Assembly: GCA_944321875.1 (NCBI GenBank) | Contig: CALUMX010000008.1 | Coordinates: 36,404 to 100,403 of the forward strand | Direction of reading: 5' to 3' | DNA: 64,000 nucleotides | Source: an uncultured Muribaculaceae bacterium | GTDB taxonomy: Bacteria; Bacteroidota; Bacteroidia; Bacteroidales; Muribaculaceae | Shown here: in pieces, positions 54,514-64,000 of the stretch | How the letters are laid out: each line of letters opens with the position of its first letter | Position numbering within the stretch: the stretch's first letter is position 1 | Notes under the pieces: model-generated | Told to the model about the DNA's origin: nothing | The model's database searches: none | The model's input: only the letters and a program-made list of their open reading frames with translations | Position numbers and translations under genes: made by a program

Positions 54514-55104
54514 ATGGGACTTAAACTGATTGCCATCACACCGGAAAAGAGTCTGCCCGATGAGGTTCAACGCATCGGCCGACTGATAGATGCCGGTTTC
54601 GACTTCGTGCATTTGCGCAAACCGCAGATGAACGAGGCTGAGATGTGCCGTTTCATCGAATCCATCCCCTCTCGCTACTATCGCCACCTGAAACTCAACG
54701 ACTTTCATCATCTGGCTCGTAGATACGGACTGGGAGGCATACACCTGAATGCCCGGAATCCCCAACGACCACAAGGCTTCACCGGCAACGTCAGCCGCTC
54801 ATGCCACAGCATGGAAGAGACTGAAAAAGCAATAACGGAATGCGACTATGTTTTTCTCAGCCCCATTTTCGACAGCATCTGCAAGCAAGGCTACCAATCC
54901 AGATTCTCTTTGGAGGAGTTGCGCCATTGGGACATGCTTCCTTCAGAACAGGTGGTGGCACTTGGCGGCATCACCGCCGAACGCATCGGGATGCTCCGCG
55001 AAATCGGATTCGGAGGCGTGGCGTTTCTGGGCTACCTGTTTGAGGAAATGCCTTCTGACGAATTCGAAAACAGAATAGAATCAATAATCCTAAAATCCAA
55101 ATAA
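54514..55104 (+). CDS. Thiamine-phosphate synthase-like protein (TenI/ThiE family)
   Basis: 196 aa. Start ATG at 54514 is set by a good Shine-Dalgarno GGAGG at 54502-54506 inside the end of thiS, and gives MGLKLIAITPEK. ThiE/TenI TIM barrel: FDFVHLRKPQMNEAEM, HLKLNDFHHLARRYGLGGIH, CDYVFLSPIFDSICKQGY, VVALGGITAERIGML. Compared with the ThiE encoded next it is shorter and lacks several ThiE phosphate-binding features (GPFRFTTTK), so it is probably a TenI-type thiazole tautomerase rather than a second synthase. 4-nt gaps to both neighbours. Confidence 0.85.
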   Translation: MGLKLIAITPEKSLPDEVQRIGRLIDAGFDFVHLRKPQMNEAEMCRFIESIPSRYYRHLKLNDFHHLARRYGLGGIHLNARNPQRPQGFTGNVSRSCHSMEETEKAITECDYVFLSPIFDSICKQGYQSRFSLEELRHWDMLPSEQVVALGGITAERIGMLREIGFGGVAFLGYLFEEMPSDEFENRIESIILKSK

Positions 55105-55108
55105 ATCT

Positions 55109-55744
55109 ATGTTACAATTCATCACACATCCTACCGACAAGCTTCCTATCCTCGACCAGATACGTCAGGCCGTAGAAGGTGGCTGCAAGTGGGTACAGCT
55201 CCGCATGAAGAACGCTCCCCGCGAGGAAATTATCGCCGTAGCGAAGGAAGCCAAGGAAATCTGCAAGGAGAATGAGTGCATCCTCGTTATCGACGACTAT
55301 GTCGACATCGCCAAGGAGTTGGAACTTGACGGTGTGCACCTCGGCAAAAACGACATGCCGCTGACGGAGGCCCGTGAATTTCTCGGCGAGGAATTCATCA
55401 TCGGCGCCACTGCCAACACGTTCGAGGACATCGAGGCTATCCGCCACCTCGACATTGATTACATCGGTCTCGGCCCGTTCCGTTTCACGACCACAAAAGA
55501 GAAACTAAGCCCGATACTCGGAATCGACGGCTACCGCGACATCATTGCCCGCAAAAAGGCTGTCGACATCAATCTGCCGGTCGTTGCCATTGGTGGCATC
55601 ACTTATGACGACATCGAGGAAGTAATGGAGGCAGGCGTAGACGGTATTGCCGTTTCCGGCAGCCTCATCAACGCCGACGACATGAAGGCCGAAACCTCAA
55701 AAATGATTGAACTGCTTGAGAAAATCGTTGAAAAAAGATATTAA
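55109..55744 (+). CDS. thiE: Thiamine-phosphate synthase ThiE
   Basis: 211 aa. Joins HMP-PP and thiazole phosphate to thiamine phosphate. TIM barrel with [10 protein letters not shown] (pyrimidine side), [65 protein letters not shown] and [15 protein letters not shown]. Matches the Bacteroidota ThiE type. Between the TenI-like gene (4 nt) and thiG (10 nt). Confidence 0.94.
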   Translation: MLQFITHPTDKLPILDQIRQAVEGGCKWVQLRMKNAPREEIIAVAKEAKEICKENECILVIDDYVDIAKELELDGVHLGKNDMPLTEAREFLGEEFIIGATANTFEDIEAIRHLDIDYIGLGPFRFTTTKEKLSPILGIDGYRDIIARKKAVDINLPVVAIGGITYDDIEEVMEAGVDGIAVSGSLINADDMKAETSKMIELLEKIVEKRY

Positions 55745-55754
55745 AACTATAACT

Positions 55755-56525
55755 ATGGACAAACTTATTATCGGAGGCAGAGAATTCAGTTCCCGCCTTT
55801 TCGTAGGAACCGGAAAATTCTCGTCAAACGAAAAAATGCTGGAAGCAATCCTTGCTTCTGAATCTGAAATGATTACCGTGGCCATGAAACGCCTCGACAC
55901 AAGCGATGCCGCTGACGACGACATGCTGAAACACATCAACCGTGAGCACGTACAGTTCCTACCGAACACGTCAGGCGTACGCAATGCGGAAGAGGCCGTT
56001 CTCGCCGCCCAACTTTCCCGCGAGTGCTTCGGAACCAACTTCATCAAGTTGGAAATCCACCCCGACCCGAAATACCTGTTGCCAGACCCGATTGAGACAC
56101 TAAAGGCAACCGAACAGCTTGCCAAACTCGGCTTCGTTGTTCTTCCTTACATCCAGGCAGACCCCGTACTGTGCAAACGTCTTGAGGAAGTGGGTACGGC
56201 AGCAGTTATGCCGCTCGGCGCTCCCATCGGTACCAACAAGGGTCTGAAAACGAAGGAAATGCTTGAAATCATCATTGCGCAAAGCAACGTGCCTGTCGTA
56301 GTGGATGCCGGACTCGGTGCACCGTCACACGCTGCCGAAGCCATGGAAATGGGTGCGGATGCTGTACTTGTCAACACAGCAATTGCCGTAGCCGGCGACC
56401 CTGTTGCAATGGCGCGCGCCTTCAAAATGGCCACTGAAGCAGGCCGCATGGCCTACCTCGCAGGTCTCGGCTCCGTCTCCCACTGCGCAGAAGCGAGCAG
56501 CCCGCTGACTTCTTTCCTTCTCTAA
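55755..56525 (+). CDS. thiG: Thiazole synthase ThiG
   Basis: 256 aa from the ATG at 55755 ([20 protein letters not shown]). Builds the thiazole phosphate ring from deoxyxylulose-5-phosphate, dehydroglycine (from ThiH) and ThiS-bound sulfur. Conserved [82 protein letters not shown] and [13 protein letters not shown]. Length is normal. Overlapping or 10-nt neighbours support one operon. Confidence 0.96.
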   Translation: MDKLIIGGREFSSRLFVGTGKFSSNEKMLEAILASESEMITVAMKRLDTSDAADDDMLKHINREHVQFLPNTSGVRNAEEAVLAAQLSRECFGTNFIKLEIHPDPKYLLPDPIETLKATEQLAKLGFVVLPYIQADPVLCKRLEEVGTAAVMPLGAPIGTNKGLKTKEMLEIIIAQSNVPVVVDAGLGAPSHAAEAMEMGADAVLVNTAIAVAGDPVAMARAFKMATEAGRMAYLAGLGSVSHCAEASSPLTSFLL

Positions 56526-56546
56526 TACTCACATTCATACACTTAA

Positions 56547-58259
<1,713 letters not shown>

Positions 58260-58260
58260 T

Positions 58261-58287
58261 CAGCAGGGGGCAGTAATGCCCCTGCTG
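58261..58287 (+). other. GC-rich intercistronic hairpin between thiC and thiH
   Basis: CAGCAGGGG-(G)CA-GTAA-TG-CCCCTGCTG stem with a 4-nt loop and one bulge. No T run follows, so it is more likely an mRNA stabiliser or partial attenuator than a terminator. Confidence 0.5.
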
Positions 58288-58330
58288 TCTTTCTGCAAGA
58301 GGCTTTCTATTAATCAATGTAATTAGAAAA

Positions 58331-59440
58331 ATGTTTTCAGAAGTATTAGAAAAAATAAATTGGGACGAAACGACGGCACGCATCGCCTCCAAAACAGAGG
58401 CCGACGTACGCCGTGCGCTGGCCAAGGAGCATCTTGATGTCGATGACTTTATGGCACTTATCTCGCCGGCCGCAGCTCCTTTCATCGAGGAGATGGCCCG
58501 CCTGTCCATGAAGTACACGCAGGAACGCTTCGGCAAGACCATCAGCATGTACATTCCTCTTTACCTGAGCAATGCCTGCACCAACTTTTGCGTGTATTGC
58601 GGATTCAACCACAACAACGACATCACCCGCACCACTCTCAACGACAGCCAGATTGAAGCGGAATGCAAAGCCATCCGCAAGCTTGGTCCGTTTGAGAATC
58701 TGCTGATTGTCACTGGCGAGCATCCTGCCATTGCAGGCGTGGACTACATTGAAAACGCCCTGCACATTGCCCGCCCCTACTTCAACAACCTCTCCATCGA
58801 GGTAATGCCGTTGAAATCGGAGGATTATTACCGGCTGACGAAAGCCGGACTGAACGGTGTGGTCTGCTTCCAGGAGACCTACCACAAGGACCGCTACAAA
58901 GTCTACCACCCGAAGGGCATGAAATCCATTTTCGAATGGCGTCTTAACGGCTATGACCGCATGGGTCAGGCCGGTGTCCACAAAATCGGCATGGGTGTAC
59001 TCATCGGACTGGAAGACTGGCGCACGGACGTGACGATGATGGCCTACCACCTGCGCTATCTCCAGAAAAAATACTGGAAAACGCGCTACTCCGTCAACTT
59101 CCCGCGCATGCGTCCGTCGGAAAGCGGTTTCCAGCCGAACGTGACGATGACCGACCGCGAACTCGCACAATTGACGTTTGCCTTCCGTATCTTCGACCAC
59201 GATGTGGATATTTCCTACTCAACACGCGAGAACCCGGTGTTCCGCGCCAACATGATGAAGCTCGGTGTCACTTCCATGAGTGCCGGCAGCAAGACAGAGC
59301 CGGGCGGTTACACCAGCACTCCGGACGCTCTGGAGCAGTTCCATGTTAGCGATGAGCGCACGCCGGCTGAGGTAGCTGAGGAAATCCGCGAACTCGGTTA
59401 CGAACCGGTATGGAAAGACTGGGACAAGATTTTCGACTAA
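58331..59440 (+). CDS. thiH: 2-iminoacetate synthase ThiH
   Basis: 369 aa. Radical SAM tyrosine lyase giving dehydroglycine for ThiG. Cluster motif CTNFCVYC (Cys83, 87, 90; CxxxCxxC), then GFNHNNDITR, LIVTGEHPAIAGV, VVCFQETYHKDRYKVYHPKG and SAGSKTEPGGY. Use of ThiH rather than the oxygen-dependent ThiO agrees with an anaerobe. Last gene of the thiamine operon, before a terminator. Confidence 0.96.
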   Translation: MFSEVLEKINWDETTARIASKTEADVRRALAKEHLDVDDFMALISPAAAPFIEEMARLSMKYTQERFGKTISMYIPLYLSNACTNFCVYCGFNHNNDITRTTLNDSQIEAECKAIRKLGPFENLLIVTGEHPAIAGVDYIENALHIARPYFNNLSIEVMPLKSEDYYRLTKAGLNGVVCFQETYHKDRYKVYHPKGMKSIFEWRLNGYDRMGQAGVHKIGMGVLIGLEDWRTDVTMMAYHLRYLQKKYWKTRYSVNFPRMRPSESGFQPNVTMTDRELAQLTFAFRIFDHDVDISYSTRENPVFRANMMKLGVTSMSAGSKTEPGGYTSTPDALEQFHVSDERTPAEVAEEIRELGYEPVWKDWDKIFD

Positions 59441-59456
59441 CCCTCCAACAAACAAT

Positions 59457-59498
59457 AAAGCCGTTGCCGTCAAGTTTTCCTGACAGCAACGGCTTTTT
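59457..59498 (+). terminator. Terminator of the thiamine operon
   Basis: AAAGCCGTTGC...GCAACGGCTTTTT stem with an inner GTCA/TGAC helix and a T5 tail. Confidence 0.88.
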
Positions 59499-59563
59499 GT
59501 ATTATTGGTTGATAAAACTCAGAAAACAAAAACGACTTGGAGGTATCCGCAACTTGCAAGTGT

Positions 59564-62368
59564 TTAAACACTGCTTCCTTTACGATAATTCATAGGTGTG
59601 ACTCCATACATCTTTTTAAAAGCATTATAGAAGTTAGGCGTATGCTCAAAGCCGCAGCGTTCTGCGATGTCCTCAATCGTCAGTCCGGGTTTGGTCTCAA
59701 GCAGTATTCGTGCCTTCTGCATCTTTATTTTCAGCATGTAAGTAGCAGGAGAGTCGCCAGTAATAGCCACAAGTTTCCGATGAAGCTGACGAGGGCTCAT
59801 GCAAAGCGTCTCTGCGAGCGTGTTTACATCCAACTGTCGTTTGTCCAAGAGGTGATAAATGGAATCGACCGTTTTGGCAAGGAAACGTCGCTCCATATCC
59901 GTCCGCCGGTGCTCTTTGCCAGCGACATCAGCTATATTGCCAAATTTATCGCGCAAACGGCGATGACGGTCAAGCATTTTCTCTACTCTCATACGTAATT
60001 CATCAGCATTGAATGGTTTAGCGAGATAGGCATCGGCCCCAGCCTCCAAGCCCTTGATTTTCTCCTCTTCCGTTACCTTCGCCGTTACGACAATAATAGG
60101 AATATGGTCAGTAATTTCATTTCCACGAATCTGCCGGCACACCTCCAGACCATCCAAGCCTGGCATCATCAAGTCAGTAATGATGAGGTCGGGCATCAGG
60201 TCCAACGCCTTTTCCAGTCCAACCTTGCCATTCTCCGCGTAGCAAACGGCATAACGGTCGGCAAACTGAGAGCCGATATAAGCGGCAATGTCATGGTTGT
60301 CCTCTATAACGAGCAGACGGCATTGCATGTCTTCACCTTCATTATCAACAAGCACTGTCTCCTCCTTCGGGAGCAGAGGGGTCGTTTCAAGATCTCCGTC
60401 AGCCACCTGCTGCTTACCGGTATGCTGTATAGGCACACAGATGTGGAATACCGTACCCTTTCCTTCAGTACTCTCCACCGTAATTGTTCCATCCACGGCT
60501 TTAATAATCTGCATAACGAGGGCTAATCCTACACCCGTACCCACATGCTGCGCTCCGTTCTCTCCCTGATAGAACGGCTCGAAGACGTGATCAAGCGTTT
60601 TCTTGTCCATACCCTCTCCCGTATCTGCCACATCAATAAACAAACTCTCTCCTCCTCGCCATGACATTACGCTCACCTTGCCATATTCAGGCGTGAACTT
60701 GAAAGCGTTGGAGAGAAGATTGTTCATTACCTTACCCACATAATCAGGTACAAAATCCATCACTACCTCTTCCTTTGGGAAAAAGGAGAGGTCGATGTTA
60801 CGTCTACGGGCATAGTCACGATAACTTTCCACAACCATGGCGAGATAAGCCATGATGTTACCGCTTCTCCAGTCGGCTTTCCCAACGGCTGATTTAACTT
60901 TCGAGATATCCAATAGCTGATTGATAAGCGTAAGCAGTCCCTCGCTATGGCGATGAATGGCAATAGCCTTATTCTTCACCTCTACCGTGTCTGATTCTTG
61001 CAGGTCCTGACTCAACCCGAGTATCACCGTAAGCGGCGTGCGCAACTCATGAGTGATATTTGTGAAGAAATTCTCACGCAGCGCTGACAATTGTCTCAGT
61101 GCCATATTCTTGCGACGGAGAATGCGTTGGGTATAAAGAAAGGTAACCAGCGCACCTATCAGAATAATGACCACAGACACAATAATGGCATGGGCTGTAT
61201 GACGGGCTGCACGTTCCTGCTCCAACTTCAGCCGAGCCTCCGTCATCTTTCGTTCCTGCCGGTTACGCTCAATGTTAAGGCTTGCATTCTGTATGCGATT
61301 CACCTTCTCCATATCCAGCACGCTGTCCTGCATAGCGATGGCCTGTTCGAATGACAACAGCGCTGTGCGATAATCACGCAACCGTTTATAGTATCGATAA
61401 TATAATGCATAGATTTCCGCCAAATGCTCCGGCGATTTGATTTTCTGCGCCACCTGCCGTGCAGTGCTGAGGTAGTCCATCGCTTTGACGTTGTCGCCAG
61501 TCTCATTGTATATACCTGCAAGAGCTATAAGAGAGTTCAATGCGTGCCACTCATCCTTCGACTCTTGCATCAGCCGGTAGGCTGCCTGATATTCCTCCGT
61601 AGCCTCTTCATATTTACCCTCTTTTTCGTAAAGCGACCCGAAATAAGTGTGACAAAGCGAGATGCCGAGTGTACTACCCACCTCCCTGTTAAGCACCATC
61701 GACTTGTCATAATATAGTCTCGCAGAGTCCATCTCTCCATGATACTCGAAGATAGAACCAAGGTTGGCATAGTTAATGGCTTGTCCCAGCATGCTACCCA
61801 ATTGCCGCTCGCCTGCCAGCGCCATACGTAGCATGCTGTCGGCTCGCTCATAGTTGCCCAGAGTCATGTAGATATTTCCCAAACCATTAAGCGAAACCAC
61901 ACGATTTTTCTTGGCATTGTATGAAGTATCTGTACTTTCCTCACTTAACTTCCATGCGTTATAGTGATACACCTGCGCCACGTCGAGCATACCCATGCGC
62001 CGATAGTTGGTACCTATGTTGTTGAGTGCCCGCACCCATTCCAGTGTATCGCCAATGGCTTCCGCTTGCCGTAACCCCTCGCTATGAACAGACAACGCCT
62101 CCTCGAAACGGCTCTCGTTACGCATCCGCTCGCCCAACGACCGCAGCGCAATGATACTTCCAAGGCGATTACCATCCTTTTCCATCTGCTTCTGCATCAA
62201 GGCAAGCGTATCGATGTTACGCACGGCACGCACGATACTGTCAGCCTCCTTGCGCTCATCATGCGTGTAAGTTATTGGCTTCTCAACGCATGAGAACAAC
62301 AAAAAGATGCTTAAAAAAGGCACTGCCAATACAGTTATAATCATTCTGTAGTGCTTGCGCCCTCGCAT
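59564..62368 (-). CDS. Hybrid two-component sensor kinase/response regulator with TPR sensor and AraC output
   Basis: 934 aa from the ATG at 62368 (MRGRKHYRMIITVLAVPFLS), preferred over the GTG at 62413. Lipoprotein-like signal ending LLFSC, then TPR repeats in the periplasm (about residues 60-370: RALNNIGTNYRRMGML, SLNGLGNIYMTLGNYERAD, NYANLGSIFEYHGEM). A membrane helix (HAIIVSVVIILIGALVTFLY), a HisKA domain with His440 in ITHELRTPL, an HATPase domain (GTGVGLALVMQI), a receiver with the phospho-accepting Asp732 in LIITDLMMPG, and an AraC helix-turn-helix (LCMSPRQLHRKLVAI, IEDIAERCGFEHTPNFYNAF) complete it. All phosphorelay steps are in one protein. It faces the cytolysin-like locus and is its likely regulator (inference). 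It lacks the Y_Y_Y propeller of polysaccharide-use hybrid systems. Confidence 0.95.
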   Translation of the reverse strand: MRGRKHYRMIITVLAVPFLSIFLLFSCVEKPITYTHDERKEADSIVRAVRNIDTLALMQKQMEKDGNRLGSIIALRSLGERMRNESRFEEALSVHSEGLRQAEAIGDTLEWVRALNNIGTNYRRMGMLDVAQVYHYNAWKLSEESTDTSYNAKKNRVVSLNGLGNIYMTLGNYERADSMLRMALAGERQLGSMLGQAINYANLGSIFEYHGEMDSARLYYDKSMVLNREVGSTLGISLCHTYFGSLYEKEGKYEEATEEYQAAYRLMQESKDEWHALNSLIALAGIYNETGDNVKAMDYLSTARQVAQKIKSPEHLAEIYALYYRYYKRLRDYRTALLSFEQAIAMQDSVLDMEKVNRIQNASLNIERNRQERKMTEARLKLEQERAARHTAHAIIVSVVIILIGALVTFLYTQRILRRKNMALRQLSALRENFFTNITHELRTPLTVILGLSQDLQESDTVEVKNKAIAIHRHSEGLLTLINQLLDISKVKSAVGKADWRSGNIMAYLAMVVESYRDYARRRNIDLSFFPKEEVVMDFVPDYVGKVMNNLLSNAFKFTPEYGKVSVMSWRGGESLFIDVADTGEGMDKKTLDHVFEPFYQGENGAQHVGTGVGLALVMQIIKAVDGTITVESTEGKGTVFHICVPIQHTGKQQVADGDLETTPLLPKEETVLVDNEGEDMQCRLLVIEDNHDIAAYIGSQFADRYAVCYAENGKVGLEKALDLMPDLIITDLMMPGLDGLEVCRQIRGNEITDHIPIIVVTAKVTEEEKIKGLEAGADAYLAKPFNADELRMRVEKMLDRHRRLRDKFGNIADVAGKEHRRTDMERRFLAKTVDSIYHLLDKRQLDVNTLAETLCMSPRQLHRKLVAITGDSPATYMLKIKMQKARILLETKPGLTIEDIAERCGFEHTPNFYNAFKKMYGVTPMNYRKGSSV

Positions 62369-62413
62369 TGAGGACAAAAGGCTCTCTGTAAAGTTGGGAC
62401 GTGATTTCAACAC

Positions 62414-62652
62414 TAAATTTTTCTATATAAGTTATATATTTTCTAATGATTCAGGAGGTGTTTATTCTTGCGTAGGCCATTGGCAAAAATCTGGACAAAT
62501 TGCCTTCATCCTTTCCAAGTCTTTATAGCCTTTCGACTTCTCCCTATAGCAACATACCATATGACCAGCAGTTCCTGTAAGAAAAACAAAGGATTATCCG
62601 ATATCTTGTTTCCATGGCTTTAGCCTCTTTATTGGGCTAATCGGATTTTGTG
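62414..62652 (-). other. Long structured leader of the hybrid kinase gene
   Basis: About 240 nt between the promoter and the gene start. Minus strand: hairpin TTAGCC-CAATAAAGA-GGCTAA (62642-62622), inside a wider ATCCGAT...ATCGGAT pairing. A 32-codon open frame (62560-62462, MVCCYREKSKGYKDLERM...) ends CPDFCQWPTQE; no family recognised and it may be chance. Confidence 0.35.
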
Positions 62653-62682
62653 CAAAGATAACAGAAATTCCATAACACACAA
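62653..62682 (-). promoter_or_regulatory. Promoter of the hybrid kinase gene
   Basis: Minus strand: TTG at 62682-62680, 19-nt spacer, TATCTTTG at 62660-62653. Confidence 0.65.
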
Positions 62683-62868
62683 TATCAAACTTTGAAAAAC
62701 TTTTACAAAAATTAAATATTTCTATCGTTCACTCCTCCGCTCTCCGACATCAGTAGCAACCAATGACAATCCAAGAAAAGTATCTTCAAGCTGCGTATTT
62801 CATCTATTCCAGACGCAAGCACACTATTATTGCTTTACACTATAAATCAATATATTACACACTAAAAA
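62683..62868. other. Intergenic stretch between the divergent promoters
   Basis: A/T-rich, no gene or further repeat recognised. Confidence 0.5.
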
Positions 62869-62938
62869 TGTCCGATTAGAATAGTCCTTCGAGATGCAAA
62901 ATGTCCAATTAGAATAGTTTTCTGTCCGATTGGAATAG
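62869..62938 (+). repeat. Three 16-nt direct repeats, candidate activator binding sites
   Basis: TGTCCGATTAGAATAG (62869-62884), TGTCCAATTAGAATAG (62902-62917) and TGTCCGATTGGAATAG (62923-62938): each differs from the consensus TGTCCrATTrGAATAG at one position at most. Start-to-start distances are 33 and 21 nt, near three and two DNA turns. The last copy ends 22 nt before a -7 element that lacks a -33 box, the geometry of an activator site. Confidence 0.75.
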
Positions 62939-62960
62939 CAGCTTCTTCGCTGTTCCTGAC

Positions 62961-62968
62961 TAATTTTG
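62961..62968 (+). promoter_or_regulatory. -7 element of the small ORF/cytolysin-like unit
   Basis: TAATTTTG, no TTTG at -33; predicted start near 62975. It excludes the TTG at 62966 as a start codon. Confidence 0.55.
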
Positions 62969-62983
62969 GATACAGACAGCGAT

Positions 62984-63259
62984 ATGCGGCAAATCGAAAA
63001 ATTCCTCCCGCAAAAGCTCTCCAAATTAATCTCATTGGCTATGAAACATGCCGAGAAAACAAACTGCCCGAAGAAGCAACAGCAGGAGTCTGTCGAAGCA
63101 CGACAAACCTCAGAAGAACGCGCACTGCTCCTTGAAACCATACGTGAGTCGATTCCCTTCCGGCTCGAAAACTACGACCGGAAGACCGGAGACGACTCAC
63201 ATTCCTTGAACCTTCGACCTGAAGACACTGCTCTCAACCGCAAGTCGAAAGAAGAATAA
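62984..63259 (+). CDS. Small charged protein of unknown function upstream of the cytolysin-like gene
   Basis: 91 aa from the ATG at 62984 (MRQIEKFLPQKLSKLISLAM), 16 nt downstream of a -7 element. No recognised family. Hydrophilic, rich in Lys, Glu and Gln, predicted helical in the first half (KLISLAMKHAEKT, SEERALLLETIRESI), no signal peptide or membrane segment. It lies 67 nt before the cytolysin-like gene and probably shares its transcript. It could be an accessory or immunity-type partner, or not a gene at all; codon use gives no strong answer. Confidence 0.45.
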   Translation: MRQIEKFLPQKLSKLISLAMKHAEKTNCPKKQQQESVEARQTSEERALLLETIRESIPFRLENYDRKTGDDSHSLNLRPEDTALNRKSKEE

Positions 63260-63326
63260 AACGAAACCCATTAAAAATCTATTTATAAAAACCTCGCAAT
63301 GATATTAAGGTTAATTGCACAAAACA

Positions 63327-64000
63327 ATGGCTGTAATCAAACTCGAACAAGTTCAAAGCTCAAGAAGACGAAGACCTGGTGGATTAGCAAATGAATTATA
63401 CCAGAACATACTGAGAAACAATCCTCCTGTCCTCCCCAACCGTGTAGTAACCATTGATAAAATCAATACCAACAGTATTCAGATTTCATGGGAAAAGGCT
63501 ACCGACAAGGAAACCGCACAGAATCAGCTTAAATACAAGGTGAAATGGATGATAGGTCCCAGCTACTCAAATGACGAGGCAAAGGAAACGGGTTATATGA
63601 CGAATGTAAACTCCTATAAAATAACCGGACTGTACCCAAACACTGACTACAAAATTCAGGTCTATGTCTCAGATGGAGTCACAACTTCTATGTATAACGC
63701 TCTATATGTCACCACCCTGCCAAATGAGGCAGATAAGGAAAAGGCGAGACGAACAGCCATCAACGCCGGTCTGGCAGGCATAAATTATTGGGCTTCCGAT
63801 TTGATTAACAACAGTATGTACAATGACTCGACCGAATACCCGGATGCGTTTGAGAGCCTGCCCGACAGAGACTTCGCATACCTCCTCTCCAAGAGCGAAA
63901 CCACATTCGACCAGAAGGAAATATACGTGCGCGGTAGCGGATACGAGAACATTTATCCGGGTGCAATCCTCGTGGTCGACAACCAAATCACGAGCGGCTC
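63327..64000 (+). CDS. FN3-domain protein with cholesterol-dependent cytolysin-like (thiol-activated cytolysin) domain, 5' part
   Basis: Runs off the window; 224 codons visible. The ATG at 63327 is the first after an in-frame stop at 63312-63314. The N-terminal ~35 residues are basic (SSRRRRPGG) with no signal peptide. Residues ~36-132 read as a fibronectin type III domain (TNSIQISWEKATDKET, YKITGLYPNTDYKIQVYVSD, ALYVTTLP). From ~140 the sequence follows the start of cholesterol-dependent cytolysins: INAGLAGINYWASDLI, then IYPGAILVVD at 209-218, nearly the same as YPGALLVVD of pneumolysin. Known members make large pores in cholesterol-containing membranes. The transmembrane hairpins and the undecapeptide would lie beyond the window, so activity cannot be judged. 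FN3 placed before the pore-forming domain and the missing signal peptide are unusual. Confidence 0.75.
   Translation, partial: MAVIKLEQVQSSRRRRPGGLANELYQNILRNNPPVLPNRVVTIDKINTNSIQISWEKATDKETAQNQLKYKVKWMIGPSYSNDEAKETGYMTNVNSYKITGLYPNTDYKIQVYVSDGVTTSMYNALYVTTLPNEADKEKARRTAINAGLAGINYWASDLINNSMYNDSTEYPDAFESLPDRDFAYLLSKSETTFDQKEIYVRGSGYENIYPGAILVVDNQITSG

Noticed and set aside
62827..63141. 104-codon minus-strand ORF with a YSNRT repeat
   Set aside because: The repeated peptide simply reflects the three DNA repeats read on the other strand; it also overlaps the promoter and the small plus-strand ORF.

Overview
This window looks like chromosomal DNA of a member of the Bacteroidales (phylum Bacteroidota); the family cannot be fixed from the sequence alone. 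Promoters fit the Bacteroidota pattern (TTTG or TTG, about 19-20 nt, then TAnnTTTG). Shine-Dalgarno sequences are mostly absent. Lineage-typical families are present: TonB-dependent receptor-like outer membrane proteins with a CarboxypepD-type N-terminal domain, TPR/AraC hybrid two-component proteins, a DUF4827-like lipoprotein, GT3 glycogen synthase and a secreted GH109-like oxidoreductase.

Layout. 1-5.1 kb: C-terminal part of an S9 peptidase, then a membrane TPR regulator paired with an outer-membrane barrel protein. 5.1-20.7 kb: merR/alaS divergent pair, an MlaEF-type ABC transporter, a co-directional run udk-lptB-sppA-lpxK-purine nucleoside phosphorylase-thiL, an acidic pRiA4b ORF-3-like protein, an AraC/acetyltransferase divergent pair and a GH109-like gene. 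20.9-32.9 kb: initiator tRNA-Met, a TetR-KAS III-FabG cassette, nrnA-DUF4827-glmM, a TonB receptor, an alpha/beta hydrolase, two half-size chromate-transporter genes and folC. 32.9-45.6 kb: YihY, RNase P RNA, radA, a SpoU methyltransferase, a LysR/YeiH unit, a sugar transporter and a glycogen synthase/phosphorylase pair. 45.7-53.1 kb: LptG-like permease plus tgt, clpB behind a candidate sigma-54 promoter, and an MBOAT/SGNH O-acetylation pair. 53.3-59.4 kb: a complete TPP-riboswitch-headed thiamine operon. 59.5-64 kb: a TPR hybrid histidine kinase with an AraC output domain, divergent from a small ORF and the 5' part of a cholesterol-dependent-cytolysin-like gene.

Most of the window is housekeeping. 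The thiamine genes (thiD, thiS, two thiE-like, thiG, thiC, thiH, with thiL elsewhere in the window) cover most of TPP synthesis but lack thiF here. LptB, LpxK, the LptG-like permease and MlaEF all serve the outer membrane. The most unusual part is the right edge: a FN3-domain protein carrying the cytolysin-type YPGAILVVD motif and no visible signal peptide. Upstream of it are three helically spaced direct repeats next to a promoter with a good -7 but no -33 element, and beyond those a divergently transcribed hybrid sensor/AraC regulator. This reads as a regulated pore-forming-toxin locus of a gut-type commensal.
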